Shown in pieces: positions 12,040 to 23,256 of a stretch of 64,000 nucleotides of DNA. The notes below the pieces were generated by a model that was not told where the DNA came from, made no database searches, and was given only the letters and a program-made list of their open reading frames with translations. The stretch is from Lagopus muta. Its lineage: Eukaryota; Chordata; Aves; Galliformes; Phasianidae. Each line of letters opens with the position of its first letter. Position 1 is the stretch's first letter. A program made the position numbers and the translations under genes. Location: assembly GCF_023343835.1 (NCBI RefSeq), contig NC_064437.1, forward strand, positions 19,463,501-19,527,500. Reading direction: 5' to 3'.

Positions 12040-12470
12040 TCAATTCCCATAGTCATGAGGATGCTAGTAAATATTTTTATATACTTTAATAGCATCTGAT
12101 TATAATTATGTACTAATTACTTTAATCAGCCCAACTTGAAGTGTTACAGTATTTTTCCATAATTAAGGAATACCACATGACAAGCATTTCTTTTTAGAGC
12201 AATTATAGTATTTTCTAATGCTGTAATAAACAAAGATCATGCATCTTAATTATAACCAATAAAAATTCCACACACATTTAATTATATGCTACACTGATAT
12301 TTCCATAACTTAAAAAAAAAAAAAAAAGCTGCTATGATTATTAAGATGTTGCTAATATGTGCTCACACTAATGGGCTGTGCCCACTATTAATGTCATTGC
12401 AAATAGTTTACATCAGGAATCTGTATCTCCAATTTAAATGTTAATGGACTGAGTCTTTTTCATTTACAGT
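12040..12470. promoter_or_regulatory. Candidate enhancer-like block rich in TAAT motifs
   Basis: The block packs many homeodomain-type cores (TAAT/ATTA), for example TGATTATAATTATG, ACTAATTACTTTAATC, CCATAATTAAGG, CTTAATTATAACC and CACTATTAATGTC. Unlike its repeat-bearing neighbours it has no repeat signature apart from a short A-run at 12311-12326. Motif density and texture resemble conserved non-coding developmental enhancers of vertebrates, but AT-rich DNA yields such motifs by chance, and conservation cannot be judged from one sequence. Confidence 0.22.
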
Positions 12471-13024
12471 GTAAGAAAAGAATAAAGCCACTAAAGTCAA
12501 TGAGGTTATGTAAAACTGCTAGCTAAACTACTGTTGGCTCAATCTCCAAACTTGTAATATGGAACACATCAAATGCTCACATATTTTACCCTTATGTCCT
12601 GTCAACATAAAGAAAAAAAAATCCCTAATACCATAGGTGCATTCTATCCTGGATAGCACAGAACAAGTTATATGTCTTTCATGAATGAGGTTGATAAATA
12701 TCACATGTGACTTCTGCAAGCAATGGATCATCTATAGGCAATAAAGAAAATCTGCTCCAGTTTACCATGTGAAATATGAACTGATCCTAACACAAAGGTG
12801 CTATACCACTGCTCATCTCTACTGCAGTTTGTAAAGCAGTATCTCCTTCTCTGAGATGCCAATACTGAAAAAGAACAGTGACATACAAGTGATGTTTGGT
12901 CCGGAGATCATTAGAAGCTGTCTCTACCTCTCAAAGAAACGCTCAAAGTCTGAACAAATATCACTCTTATTTTTAAAAGATGAGTTTGAAACACTGCATA
13001 AACAATTCTCTTACTAAAACTTGT

Positions 13025-13085
13025 ATCACAGAATCATTAATGTTGGAAAAGAGCATTAAGATGATCTAGTCCAACTTTTGACCCT
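13025..13085 (-). mobile_element. CR1 LINE 3' tail remnant
   Basis: TCACAGAATCATTAATGTTGG followed by a diverged GAAAAGAGCATTAAGATGATCTAGTCCAAC is the reverse complement of a CR1 terminus with its octamer tail. Similarity is lost after about 13085. Confidence 0.85.
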
Positions 13086-13644
13086 TATGTTGTTTGCATG
13101 GCATCGTACCTTCCAACTAAGAGCTCTGAAGTCCAGTTTTCAAATGTTTTAAGTCAACTCTATCATTATTCAGACAGCTCAGAGACTATTATTTCCTATT
13201 TAGGAGTATACCTAGATGAGCTCAGAACACAAAAAAATAACCATGTTTCAAGACAAATTAAAAAAAATGCATGTAAAATAATTTAAGTCATTCCTGTTTG
13301 TAATACCTAAACTTTCTTCCGGTGCCCAAAACTTGAAAGACTCCTAAAGCCATAACTCAGCTTGTAATAAAACCCATGATGGGACTAACATGCAACAAAT
13401 CTAAAAAGAAAATGCAAAGAGATTCCACCCTTCCCCATTCTTTCTCTGTTGTAGTCCAATTTATGACCATTGTAGTCACAAAGTCATACCTCACATACAA
13501 AGCCTCAGCTTTCAAGAAATTTCTGCAGTTTTAATCAGTATTTCGACTCTATCTAGGAAGATATTTGTGTTGCATTTTCCATACTTCCCTTCTGTAATTG
13601 CATTCCTCCTCTTATTGTCTCTGCTTCTTATTGCTACTTCTGGT
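13086..13644. other. AT-rich non-coding stretch
   Basis: No gene, RNA or repeat recognised. Confidence 0.5.
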
Positions 13645-13668
13645 AAAAAAAAAAAAAAAAAAAAAAAA
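13645..13668 (+). repeat. Poly(A) tract
   Basis: A 24-nt A homopolymer. An octamer-factor-like ATGCAAAT follows at about 13683. Confidence 0.9.
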
Positions 13669-15597
13669 TCAGTATTATGACATGCAAATAGCAGGCATTC
13701 ATTAGGTTCACTGATGTGCTGTTCAGCACAAAGGTATATCAGGAATCCTTCCTTGCCATAAAGAGATTGCAGAATACTGTATATAATGTTTTTTTCTCTT
13801 CACTGCCTTTTTTGCTCATTGCCTCTTGCCCTATTTCTTTCCTAGCATTTAGTTCCAACACAAATTTTTTGCAATAACACTTTATTAAACTGCAAAAGCT
13901 CAGAAAAAAATTTGTATGAAATTCTCTTTTATTTAAGACTTTTCAAGACTAAAGAAAGCACTACTGAGGTCCCGGGTGAAACATCTAATTCACTAACAGC
14001 AAAGTTAAGAGAAAAGTTCTGGATTTGAATCTCAATTTTGAGTAAGGAAAAGCTCTCAAGACATTTCCTGATTGGGCTGCATGCTTAAACAACAAAACTG
14101 GAAGTTGAAATAATTTGTTAACTTCATTGACAATCGCTGTGAACACCCCAAGGAGTTTGTAGTGTTTAAAAGAATACCTTAGAGTACTTCACATTTGGGC
14201 CACTTCTTAGAAAACTTCCTATTTTCATGGCTAGTGCTTCTCAAACTCTCAGTCAAAACCCAGACCATTTCCACGTGACAATACTAATATGTTATGCATC
14301 AAAGTAGGACATGAATAAGCAGAAAAGATGTAATGAATTCTACTACGCTTGGTTATGTCTATGAAATTATAATATTTGCTACTTCTGCCAGTCTGCAGAA
14401 GATTCCACTTATGAGCCCCCTATCTCCCTCTTAGAAACTACTTAAACTTTCCCAGGTCATTTTGAAATGCAAGGCTAGCCTCTGCAGTCTTTATTCCTTT
14501 CTTTCAAATTCAGAACACTGGAGATTGAGTTTCCTGCAAAAAGGTACCAGAAAGTGAACATTAAAGTAAAGGAAGTCAGGTGCTTGCTTATTTTTACTGG
14601 CAAGATGAAAAGGATCATATCCAAAGGTTCTGCAAGCCTCTGAAACAACTAGCAAAGCATAGTTGCCTGAAGATTAATGGATTCCTCCTTAATCTCCTTT
14701 GTAACAGATGGACCACCATAGGCTATCAGTGATCCATGAACCAGAGCTGGCCCATCTCACTGTAGACAAACAGGGATTAATACTGCCAAATTGCCAGTCT
14801 CCTAAGAGACTGGGACTTATTCCAAAAGAATGAGCTTCCACTGTGATATCATTTGTGTTACCAATCCTGAACTCAAGGTTATCTGAAAAAAGATCTTTTC
14901 CCAATTTACCACATTCAGCCACCGTTTCATCACCATTTCAACCACCAATTCCCAATTCTGTGCCTACAAAACACTGATGCAATTTCAACTGTCTTTAGTT
15001 AGAGTTAGCTTCAAGTATAGAAGTACCAAAGCCGAACTGGTGATACAGTTTTACTAACTGAGAAAAACAGTAGATCATCAATAGGTGTTAAACACACTGA
15101 CTGGACTAAATAAACATCACATAATAAGAAAATCCAAAGCAATTTAGCAGAGAATAAAAAGTAGAAGGAGATATTTTTCTGAAGTTAAATCTCAAACATC
15201 ATTCCTGCTCATCCTATAGCAGTGGAGCACATCACCTTTCATTTAAGATACTCAACTCAGAAACCCTCTGATCTAACATGAGCTCATAATGGACACCGCT
15301 AAGCTGGTATAGGCTTTTTGGAGGTCCTCATAAGCAAGTCAGAACCTCCTGTGTTTAGCCAGGAGCCCATTGGATGGCAGTTAAGAACATGAAAGGGACA
15401 GTAAAATACACTGTCCCCTTTCTCACTGACTTCTTAATACTGGCATTGCCCTCAGTGTGGGTAATTATATTAGTGATCCTGCTCTGCCAATATTCAGCCC
15501 AACTCCAGAGGATACCCAAAGTCTGCTTGTGGTAAGTCAAGATTTGAAAAATAATCTGCAAGTATAAGAGGACTTCAAGCAGAATCGTGTCATGCAG
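13669..15597. other. AT-rich non-coding stretch
   Basis: The longest frame is a 98-codon minus-strand ORF at 15355-15651 with hydrophobic, non-domain-like content, and part of it lies in a local tandem duplication. No gene recognised. Confidence 0.5.
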
Positions 15598-15635
15598 TTG
15601 AAGAAAGACCATTACCATTGAAGAAAGACCATTAC
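15598..15635 (+). repeat. Tandem duplication, 19-bp unit
   Basis: Two adjacent copies of TTGAAGAAAGACCATTAC with one differing flanking base each, a simple slippage duplication. Confidence 0.9.
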
Positions 15636-16021
15636 AATACATTACATGCATTACTGGACAAATAAGAACATACGAACAAATGAAAAACTGCTAGTCCCTG
15701 ACAGGTCTTACTATCCTGTCCTTATTATTTTAAAGTCTTCTTATGCACTGCACTTGTTAATTTTTTTCTAGTAGTCAGTGGAAGAGTTTGGTAGAATTTG
15801 CACCTTATCAAGTAAGATTTTTTTCAGTGAGGACCATAGTGAATTTCTCTGCCCTTCCGATGAATGCTGCTGGACTCCAGTGATTCCTTGAATATCTGTA
15901 AGCAGAGTTGACAAACTCATTACAGAGCTTGAGGCTGTCAGTTGAATTGTTTTGAGCTGAAACGTGACCTGTTTTCACCAGAGATTAAGGCTTTCTGGTC
16001 TAGGGGAAACAGAACTGAGAT

Positions 16022-16341
16022 TTGAGGGGTGCTTTGAGAGTAATGCCACTTATTTTCTTATGTTGGCTGACAATATCAGAGGTGGGTGTGAGCAGTAGAA
16101 GCTGAACTTTCCCACCAATATTCCAACAGGCAGTTGCCTCTGCTGGTGTAGAGTTACGAGCACGACACACAGGCTACTGTCCATCACTGGTAAAAATGCA
16201 TAACTAGTGATGGTGACTTCTGAAAAACAGTGTTGTGCAGCTGGTAATTTTGTCCATCAAATGTTATTATGTTCCTTGTATGTGTTGTAGTTACCATTTA
16301 GTTTTAGGGGAAATAAATAGGAGGCATTACTGAGCAATCTA
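16022..16341 (+). mobile_element. Internally deleted Galluhop-type mariner (MITE-like)
   Basis: The left end TTGAGGGGTGCTTTGAGAG runs on into TAATGCC and TTATTTTC. The right end contains AAATAAATAGGAGGCATTAC, the inverted counterpart. Just inside the left terminus, TTCCCACCAATATTCC matches what I remember of the 5' part of chicken mariner (Galluhop). Near the right end, GTGTTGTAGTTACCAT resembles its 3' part. At about 320 bp against roughly 1.2-1.3 kb for the autonomous element, the whole transposase centre is missing, so it could only have moved in trans. TA target sites are no longer clean, indicating age. Confidence 0.82.
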
Positions 16342-18037
16342 CTTGGAAGTTTCTTCACTATAGATGCTTTTTCTCACACCAATCCTTATTTAAACCAGAA
16401 ATACCACAAATAAATCTAAAAGGTGGATACTTCAAGCCAAGCTTAGTAGTTTCACACTTTTCAATCAGATGCTATCAGATGGTAATGTTCTCTGTGACAG
16501 AAGAGAAATACATATGCAACTTTCTGGCAAGGAACATTATCCAAAGGCACTTCAGAATGACATCTACAGACCTAATTTCATAAATAAGTTTGTGAGGAAG
16601 TCTGTAGCAGGGCTTGTCACAGTACTCCTGTGGAAAATTCTCAGCACAGGTTGCCCCAACTACTTTGTTCACTCTGTTCACCTGAGTAAGCTTCAGAAGA
16701 CAGGCTTACTTAGATTTCCTTAATTAACAATCTATGATTGCACCTCCTGACCCAGAGAATGAATATTATTTCTTACTAAAATAAGAAAATACATAGGTGT
16801 CTCTCCTAAAAGCCTAGATTTTATCATCCAGTTAAGCTAGTGATGACAGTTTTCAATATACATCAATAAACAATACTTTTTATTTGCTTTTGTTCTAAAG
16901 AATTTGCCTCATCTTTTTGTAATATCATAAATTACTTTCATAGCACCATATACAAAGATAGGAATCATATCCACTAAGTAATTAATCACATTTCCATGTT
17001 TTTACTAGACTAGGAGATTGGCCAAGTTTTCCAGTTGCATTTTAACAGGAGCGTTTCATGGCAATCTAAATTTTTGACTCTTTAGAAATCCATATACAAT
17101 GTACAAATTCCAGTTCTTTCTGAAATATATTGTTTGGCTGCAGGCATCTAGTTAGAAAATAACTAGAAACACTTCACAAGAAATAGAGGGAAGTCTATTC
17201 AAGTAACTGAATGTATTCCTATTCAGTCCAAGAGAACTCCTTGTGCCTCCTGTTAACACAGTGAACATAAAAATGCATAAATCAATATCTAAAACTTTAG
17301 CAAGCAGTACATTTCTAGATTTCTAGATCATTAGACAATCATCGAAGAAAACTTAATTGCAGCACCCTTCTTTTCCTGCTCTGAATACTTCTTGGTAAAA
17401 AGAGAGCATATTGGGTCAATCTTACTTTATGCTCCTTTTTCATCATTTAACAAATTATGGCTTACGTGCTTCCAGGTTTCCACAAGGTCTGTGTTTGGGC
17501 CACTTAGTCATACAAGCAGTAACGCTTTTCAATGTGAACCCATAAAAGGATACAGTTAAAGTAGGAAAGATGAATAGAGGCTAGTATTATAGTACTTTAA
17601 TGTGACCTAGAAACTGGGAATCAAAACAGTTGCTGACAGCAGGAACTCAAGATCTTGCAAAGAGAGGGCTCATAATAGGCTCCAAGCACCAGGCAAAGAG
17701 TGACTGGTTATTTTGTAGGATTAAAGTGCTTAAAAGAAATTGTTGCAGAGAAAAAAATTTGGAAACACAACAGAAGAGCCATTTTAGTAATCTTTGAGCC
17801 AAGATATTTTTAGATATTTTTTATACCCAGAAAATACCACTGCCCACTATGGTCTGGCAATGAAAGCTTATTCTATACTAAGGAACAGTATACATAATTT
17901 GAGCATAATTTAACTGTACACAAAATATAGCTGGTCTCAATCATTACATGTGGTGATATGCAATTTGCTTTTAAAAAGTTTGCCAGTCTTAGAATGGTTT
18001 TTCTCAATCTTCTGTTGTTTTTTTCACTAGTTAGGAT
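16342..18037. other. AT-rich non-coding stretch
   Basis: Includes an 84-codon plus-strand ORF (16469-16723) overlapping an antisense ORF. Neither has a recognisable domain. No repeat identified. Confidence 0.5.
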
Positions 18038-18061
18038 TTACAAACAATTTTTTGTTTGTAA
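18038..18061. repeat. Perfect 10-bp inverted repeat, 4-nt loop
   Basis: TTACAAACAA, loop TTTT, TTGTTTGTAA. A short AT-rich hairpin, not long enough for a miRNA precursor by itself. Confidence 0.85.
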
Positions 18062-18506
18062 CAAAATTTAAGATTAGTAAAACTCAAATTTCATAAGAGA
18101 TGCAATAAAAATTGGTAATTTTTTTTAACCCAAATTTTAATTTTAGTAACTTTTCTTGAAAATATCAAAGTTTGAAAGTATTTTTAAGGTTATATATTTA
18201 AACTTATTAAAAAAAAAAGTAGAATTCAGGTTTTATTTTCCAGTCACCCAAAAAGAATGTAGAACACAGAACTTCAGACTGTCCAAAGCTTGATTAATAT
18301 AATGACTTGGAGAAAATAAATCTATTCAGTTCATCTGTCATGTCTGAAAACACTGATATCCTGAGTTCCTTGAGAAGAAAACAAAGAAAAACAAAAAAAC
18401 CACTGTCCCAAAAATTTACCTAAAACACACAGTGAGGAGGAAAGAGTGATCTTATAACAGAATCCTAGAATCAGAGGGGTTCAAAGGGACAAGTCCAACA
18501 CTCCTG

Positions 18507-18878
18507 CTAAAGAGGATACCCTACAATAGGTCGCACAGATAGGTGTCCAGCCAGGTCTTGAATATCTCCATAGAAGGAGACTCCACAATCTTCTCTAGGC
18601 AACCTGTTATACTGCTCTGTCATCCTTACCATAAAGAAGTTCTTCCACACGTTAGTACAGAACCTCCTATGTTCAAGTTTCGGGCCATTACTCCTTGTCC
18701 TATCATTATGCACCACCAAGAAGAGCCTGATCTCATACACTTGCCTTCCACCTTCCTTCAGATATTTATAAACATTCATCAGATCCCCTCTCAGTCTTCT
18801 TCTCCCCAGGCTGAACAGATCCAGGTTTCTCAGCCTTTCCTCATATTGGAGGTGCTCCAGGCCCTTAATCATCTTCAT
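18507..18878 (-). pseudogene. CR1 ORF2 C-terminal fragment
   Basis: A 123-codon open stretch of the CR1 ORF2 protein (endonuclease-reverse transcriptase of a non-LTR retrotransposon), covering only the region after the RT domain. The family signature is visible as YEERLRNLDLFSLGRRRLRG (residues 12-31), GDLMNVYKYLKEG, and the terminal FF..R.....YNRLP block (about 81-95). The reading opens at an internal Met that is not the natural start. It lies within the CR1 at 18457-19561 and is separated from the RT fragment upstream by a frameshift at the homopolymer. It is non-functional alone. Confidence 0.85.
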
Positions 18879-18980
18879 GTCCCCTCTGTTGGGCTCCTTC
18901 TAGGAGATCCCTTTCTCTTCTGAAGTGGAGAGCCCAGAACTGGTCACAGGAGTCTAGATGTGCAGAGTAAAGGGGTAGGA

Positions 18981-19005
18981 TCACCTCCCTTGACCTGCTG
19001 GCCAT

Positions 19006-19038
<33 letters not shown>

Positions 19039-19421
19039 GCACTCACCTTCTTGGCCACAAGGGCACATTGCTGGCTCATGGCCAACCTGCTGTCCACCAG
19101 GACTACTAGGTCATTCTCAGCAGAGCTCCTCTCCAGCAGTTTATCCCCTAACCTGTACCAGTGCATACAGTTATTCCTCCCCAGGTGCAAAACTCTACAC
19201 TTGCTTTTGTTAAATCTCATCTGGTTCCTCCCTGCCCAACTCTCCAGTTTGTCCAACTCATGTAGAAAGGTAGCACAGCCTTCTGTGGATTCTGAGGATT
19301 CCGCTAATCCTCCCAGCTTTGTATCATCAGCAAACTTGCTGAGGGTGCACTCTACCCCTTCATCCAGGTCACTGATGAAGATGTTGAACAAGATCCAGCA
19401 CTGACCCCTGGGGAACACCAC
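18981..19421 (-). pseudogene. CR1 ORF2 reverse-transcriptase fragment
   Basis: A 146-codon frame from the RT palm and thumb of CR1 ORF2. Residues 2-20 are a degenerate form of the G-PQGS-LGP-LF motif leading into ILFNIFISDLD. Residues 30-38 are FADDTKLGG, with the two catalytic aspartates still present (D32, D33). Residues 62-81 correspond to the WA..NQMRFN.SKC.VLHLG block. The frame then runs into a nine-lysine tract encoded by the 28-nt A run and ends shortly after. The expected continuation (MASRSREVILPLY) is found in another frame at 18865-19068, so the homopolymer causes a frameshift. The endonuclease and most of the RT are missing. Confidence 0.88.
19008..19035 (+). repeat. Poly(T) expansion inside CR1
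   Basis: 28 T's stand where CR1 usually has a short CTTCTTTTGATGCA-like stretch (consensus from memory). This is probably local slippage rather than an insertion, because CR1 sequence resumes on both sides with only a small loss. Confidence 0.9.
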
Positions 19422-19735
19422 TTGTTATGTGCTTCCAAACAGACTCTGCACTGCTGATGACCACCTACTGAGGTCTGTCAATCAGCCACTTCTCAATCTA
19501 CCTCACCATCCACTCATCTCTCCCACGTCTTCCGAGTTTTATAACTGCTCATAAGTTTGGATTGGATGCATCTTCTGTAGGAAGCAAAGTCTTAACAAAT
19601 GCAGTTTCAACTCTGTCAGCTATCAATATTAAATTGTTGATCAATCTATAGAGACAGAGATCTTTAGGAAATCTGATTAATAAGATACAGTGAACAAATG
19701 TTAGGTGCACAGTGCAAAAATATGCAACAAAGATT

Positions 19736-20163
19736 TCACAGAATCACAGAATCACAGAATCACCCGGGTTGGAAGGGACCCCAAGGATCATGTAGTTCCA
19801 ACCCCCCTGCCTAGCAGGGCCACCAAACATCCACATTCAGATCAGGTTGCCCAGGACCCCGTCCAACCTGGCCTTAAACACGTCCAAGGACGGGGCATCC
19901 ACAACCTCCCTGGGCAGCCCGTTCCAGGGCCTAACCACTCTCCTAGTAAAGAACTTCCCCCTAACATCTAACCTAAATCTTCCCTCCTTCAACTTAAAAC
20001 CATTTCCCCTAGTCCTGCTGTCGTCAGCCCTTTTGAAGAGTTTACTCCCCTCCTGGGTGTAGGTTCCCTTCAGGTATTGATAGGCTGCAATGAGGTCACC
20101 CCGCAGCCTTCTCTTCTCCAGGCTGAACAAGCCCAACTCCCTCAGCCTGTCCTCATAGGGGAC
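19736..20163 (-). mobile_element. CR1 LINE, 0.43-kb relatively young copy
   Basis: The plus strand starts with three CACAGAAT octamers, then CACCCGGGTTGGAAGGGACC and the full reverse complement of the CR1 3' UTR and ORF2 C-terminus, ending at CTGTCCTCATAGGGGA. Homology stops there at a 5'-truncation junction, followed by a small ATTTCGATC duplication. The ORF2 end is intact (118 codons), so divergence is low. Its terminal part differs by one base over about 70 bp from the copy at 60763. It lies only 174 bp from the larger CR1 at 18457-19561. Confidence 0.96.
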
Positions 20164-20193
20164 ATTTCGATCATTTCGATCCAAAGAAGTCAC
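19837..20193 (-). pseudogene. CR1 ORF2 C-terminus, open
   Basis: 118 codons, of which roughly the last 108 are the C-terminal end of CR1 ORF2. Residues 13-31 read [19 protein letters not shown], followed by [12 protein letters not shown], then [14 protein letters not shown] (81-94) and [11 protein letters not shown] before the natural stop. The first ten residues lie in flanking sequence upstream of the truncation point and are not CR1. There is no endonuclease or RT domain and no promoter, so this is dead sequence, but the absence of stops and frameshifts supports a recent insertion. Confidence 0.88.
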
Positions 20194-21459
20194 TACAGTC
20201 TTAGCAGTTATTTATAATTTGTTGGTAAAAAGACTTTGTGATGGCAGTAAAAAAAATTTACAGTCTACTCCTGTTGTAGGAAGATATGTCATTGCAAGCA
20301 TCTGAGACAATCTCTAAAACATGTATATTTTTTGTCATGTCATATCCACTGCTAAGAGAATCTGCATAATGTTAGTGACAATATAGGTGGTTGCTCTCTT
20401 GTTTATTAGAAGTCCTCATTATTGAAACACAAAGTTGGACATTTTGTGGATAAGTCATCTCTTATTTTCAAGAGACTGTTTTCAGTCAAAAAGCAACTTT
20501 CACTTTACTACTTTATTTTGGAATTAAGAAACAAACTAAAAAGCCATCAACACTAGAAGTTTACTTCTCACTTGGTTTTGTCTCCTAATCAATCACCCAC
20601 TAGTTGAAGATCTAGGGTCATTTGTTTTCTATCACTACAGAAGAGTTCAATTTCATAGTGCTAAATCTCACCACTTCACAGCAACAGTTTTGATGACACA
20701 CCAGTGTAAATCCTGTAATAATATAAAGCAGAGGATACCAGGAATGAACACTCTTCTGAGGTCAAGGGAATTGAATTTTATAGGAAAAAAAAAAAGACCT
20801 CAAAAGCAGCATAATAAAGGTATTCAAAATGATGGAAGTGTTCAATAAAATAGAGCTTTAGATATTTTTATACTGATGAAATAAAAAATTTAAAGGATCA
20901 CTTACGACTTGAATAGCAAGAATAGCAAAATATGAGCAGAACTATGAAGCTAGATTGTTAAAATGTGGTCTTTGCTTCAGTTATTTTCACAAGAAATATA
21001 AGCATACACACTGCAAATATCTGGTGAAAGAAAACACTGCAGAAGATGACTTCCTGAATGGCTAAGGCAGCCAATATTACAATTCCTCAAGGTAGAATTT
21101 TACGTGTTTAAAAAATGTACTAAAGCTTCACTGAAGTCATTGCAGCTACAGAGATTTATCAGCCATGTTCCAACCCTCCTTTAGCAACAGAATTGTGCCA
21201 GCTCCATCAGACAGTGTATCACTTTGGCATCCATAAATCTACCATTATATTTTCTGATATCAGAATTGATGCTTGCTTATCACTTGCTTATTGTTTTAAT
21301 AAATGGAGTTTTGTGTTGCAGGAAGATCTAATGTTAAGGTACAATGAAACAAAGAGAACCAAATGTAGTGTGTTCTGTTTTTGAGAAAGTATCCTTTCAA
21401 GGTATTTTCCCAAGGGCCACTCTAACAGAATACTGTATTTAAATCAGCAGGTCATGCAC
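20164..21459. other. AT-rich non-coding stretch
   Basis: Short ORFs only. No repeat family recognised. Confidence 0.5.
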
Positions 21460-21670
21460 CAGAAGATAGTTTAACTGTTAATTAACACTAGATGATATAC
21501 TGAAAATTCCGTGCTAATTAATTCTCTGTATATCTAAGTGTCCTTCCTTCTATGTCATTTCCAATGAACACATTAACATGAGCAATAGAATGACATTAAT
21601 TACTAATTCATATGACAAACATGTGAAGCTCTATTAAATAGATGATGATTGTTAACTAAAAAGGAAGATG
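21460..21670. promoter_or_regulatory. Candidate enhancer-like block with TTAATTAA palindromes
   Basis: Contains the 10-bp palindrome GTTAATTAAC (21477-21486), CTAATTAATTC, GACATTAATTACTAATTC directly followed by the E-box-like CATATG, and a closing GTTAAC. Density of homeodomain-type sites is high and no repeat signature is present. It could be a conserved non-coding element or simply AT-rich DNA. Confidence 0.2.
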
Positions 21671-22539
21671 TGGGTCAAAGTGCAGGCCATCATATCATAA
21701 AGATACTGCACATTCAAGAGAAGAGGGCATATATTAACCATTCATTCACCCTGCAAGTTTGATGTTCTTCACTTATATTAGATTTTCTTGCAAGATTATC
21801 ATTATTCAGAAAATAGGATTCAGCTGTTCAGAATCAAAAGTGAAAACCCCATAAAATGAAAGTAAACTGAAATGAAATAATCTCGTTCTTTTAGAATGCG
21901 ATGTAGATTATGGTTTTGATAAATTAACTGTTAGCTATCCACACATCAAAACTGTCTGAAAATAGCAAAGAAGATGGGTTGACAGAAGTTGTAAAGACAG
22001 CTAAAGAATCAATACCCTAAACAGCAGTAGAACACCATTTCTAGAATTAGAGAAGCATTTTAATCCACATATATACATAATAACCTAGAGCTACTGGTTT
22101 AGCATCTGATAATTTTGAGGTCTGAAACTACCTAAGATACAGTGAAATTCAATCACTAGAAAAAAGATCAAGAAGTTAAATGCCAGACTATACTCATGCC
22201 TTTAAAGGACCTCAAATTCCAACTAGGGACTGTAGGTCAGCCCAATTTAGCATTCCAAAAAGCAAACAGAAGTAATTATAATATTATAATTGCATTTTAT
22301 ATTTCACATAAAAAAAAACAAACAAACACCAAAACACCTGCAATACATGACCATTGCTGCTATTTAAGAAATTCCAACAAAGCTTCTGGAAATTTATCCT
22401 GAGAGAAGAACTACTTGTGAAAGCCTATCCAACAATTGCTTTATTACAGCCTGCTCACTGTTTGTAAAATCTTAAGTACTCACACATACACATTTAGATA
22501 CTTTAGTATGACAAATCACTGAAGTCTCCTGAAAATCGT

Positions 22540-22903
22540 AATAGAATGACTTGGAAGAGACACCTTAAGGATCACCTATTAACAACCCCCCTGCTATGAT
22601 CAGGGTTGCCAACCACTAGATCAGGTTGCCCAGGGTGCCATCCAACCTGGCTTTGAACACTTCCAGGGATGGGGCATCCAATACTGGAATCTGATCCAGT
22701 GCCTCATCACCCTCTGAGTAAAAAATATCTTCCTAACATCTAACATAAGTCTCCTGTATTTTAGTTTAAAATTACCCCCCTTGTCTTATCACTATCAGAC
22801 CACGTAAGAAGTTCACCTCCCTCCTGTCTATAAGCTCCCCTCAGGTACTGAAAGAGCACAATGAGGCTTTCCTGGAGCTTTCTCTTCTCCAAGCTTCTCC
22901 ACC
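22540..22903 (-). mobile_element. CR1 LINE 3' fragment
   Basis: The plus strand reads the inverted CR1 end: TAGAATGACTTGGAAGAGAC, AGATCAGGTTGCCCAGG, CCATCCAACCTGGC, GGGATGGGGCATCC, CACCCTCTGAGTAAA, then CTTTCTCTTCTCCAAGCT at the 5'-most part. No octamer repeat remains at the 3' end and the copy is moderately diverged. ORF2 frames are broken. Confidence 0.95.
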
Positions 22904-23210
22904 TTAGGCACTAAGCAGGAGATGCAGAGTCACCATTACTGCCCTTAGGCTTTTCTAGTAATCAAGCTGTGCTAGTTTCCAGGCATGAGTAACTCTAGTA
23001 GGATCTATGGCTCCTTAAACATATTTTAGTCTCTAGAAGTATCTACTGAGATACCTCTGTGGGATTTCTATGTTATCTTTTCAGCAACAGAAAGAATTTA
23101 ATTCCATAAGGCACTTGTAATTAAAAGTGACTCTACTTATAATCTAGAATTCAAGGAAGTCAAGAGGGGTTAATTTCACTATAGGGTTTTCATAAACCTT
23201 ATATTAATGC

Positions 23211-23213
<3 letters not shown>
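22904..23213. other. Non-coding spacer
   Basis: Nothing recognised between the CR1 fragment and the poly(A) tract. Confidence 0.5.

Positions 23214-23254
<41 letters not shown>
23214..23254 (+). repeat. Poly(A) tract, 41 nt
   Basis: The longest A homopolymer of the window. The sequence before it shows no retrogene or SINE body. Length is unlikely to be stable or exactly assembled. Confidence 0.93.

Positions 23255-23256
<2 letters not shown>

Larger units (their letters stand above)
18457..19561 (-). mobile_element. CR1 LINE, 1.1-kb 5'-truncated copy
   Basis: The plus strand begins with the inverted octamer tail (ACAGAATCCTAGAATCA), then reads the reverse complement of the CR1 3' UTR, the ORF2 C-terminus and the RT region up to about 19561. 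Landmarks include CACCTCCCTTGACCTGCTGG, GGCACATTGCTGGCTCATGG and CATCAGCAAACTTGCTGAGG. Content resembles a CR1-E-like subfamily (subfamily from memory). A 28-nt T run (19008-19035) interrupts the coding part. Divergence and frameshifts show it is inactive. Confidence 0.95.

Noticed and set aside
15355-15651. 98-codon minus ORF
   Set aside because: No domain, includes a local tandem duplication, no transcript signals.
18543-19404. Plus-strand ORFs of 126 and 117 codons
   Set aside because: They are antisense to CR1 ORF2 fragments. The real coding signature (FADD motif, C-terminal block) is on the minus strand.
19705-20062. Plus-strand ORFs of 88 and 71 codons
   Set aside because: Antisense of the CR1 copy at 19736-20163.
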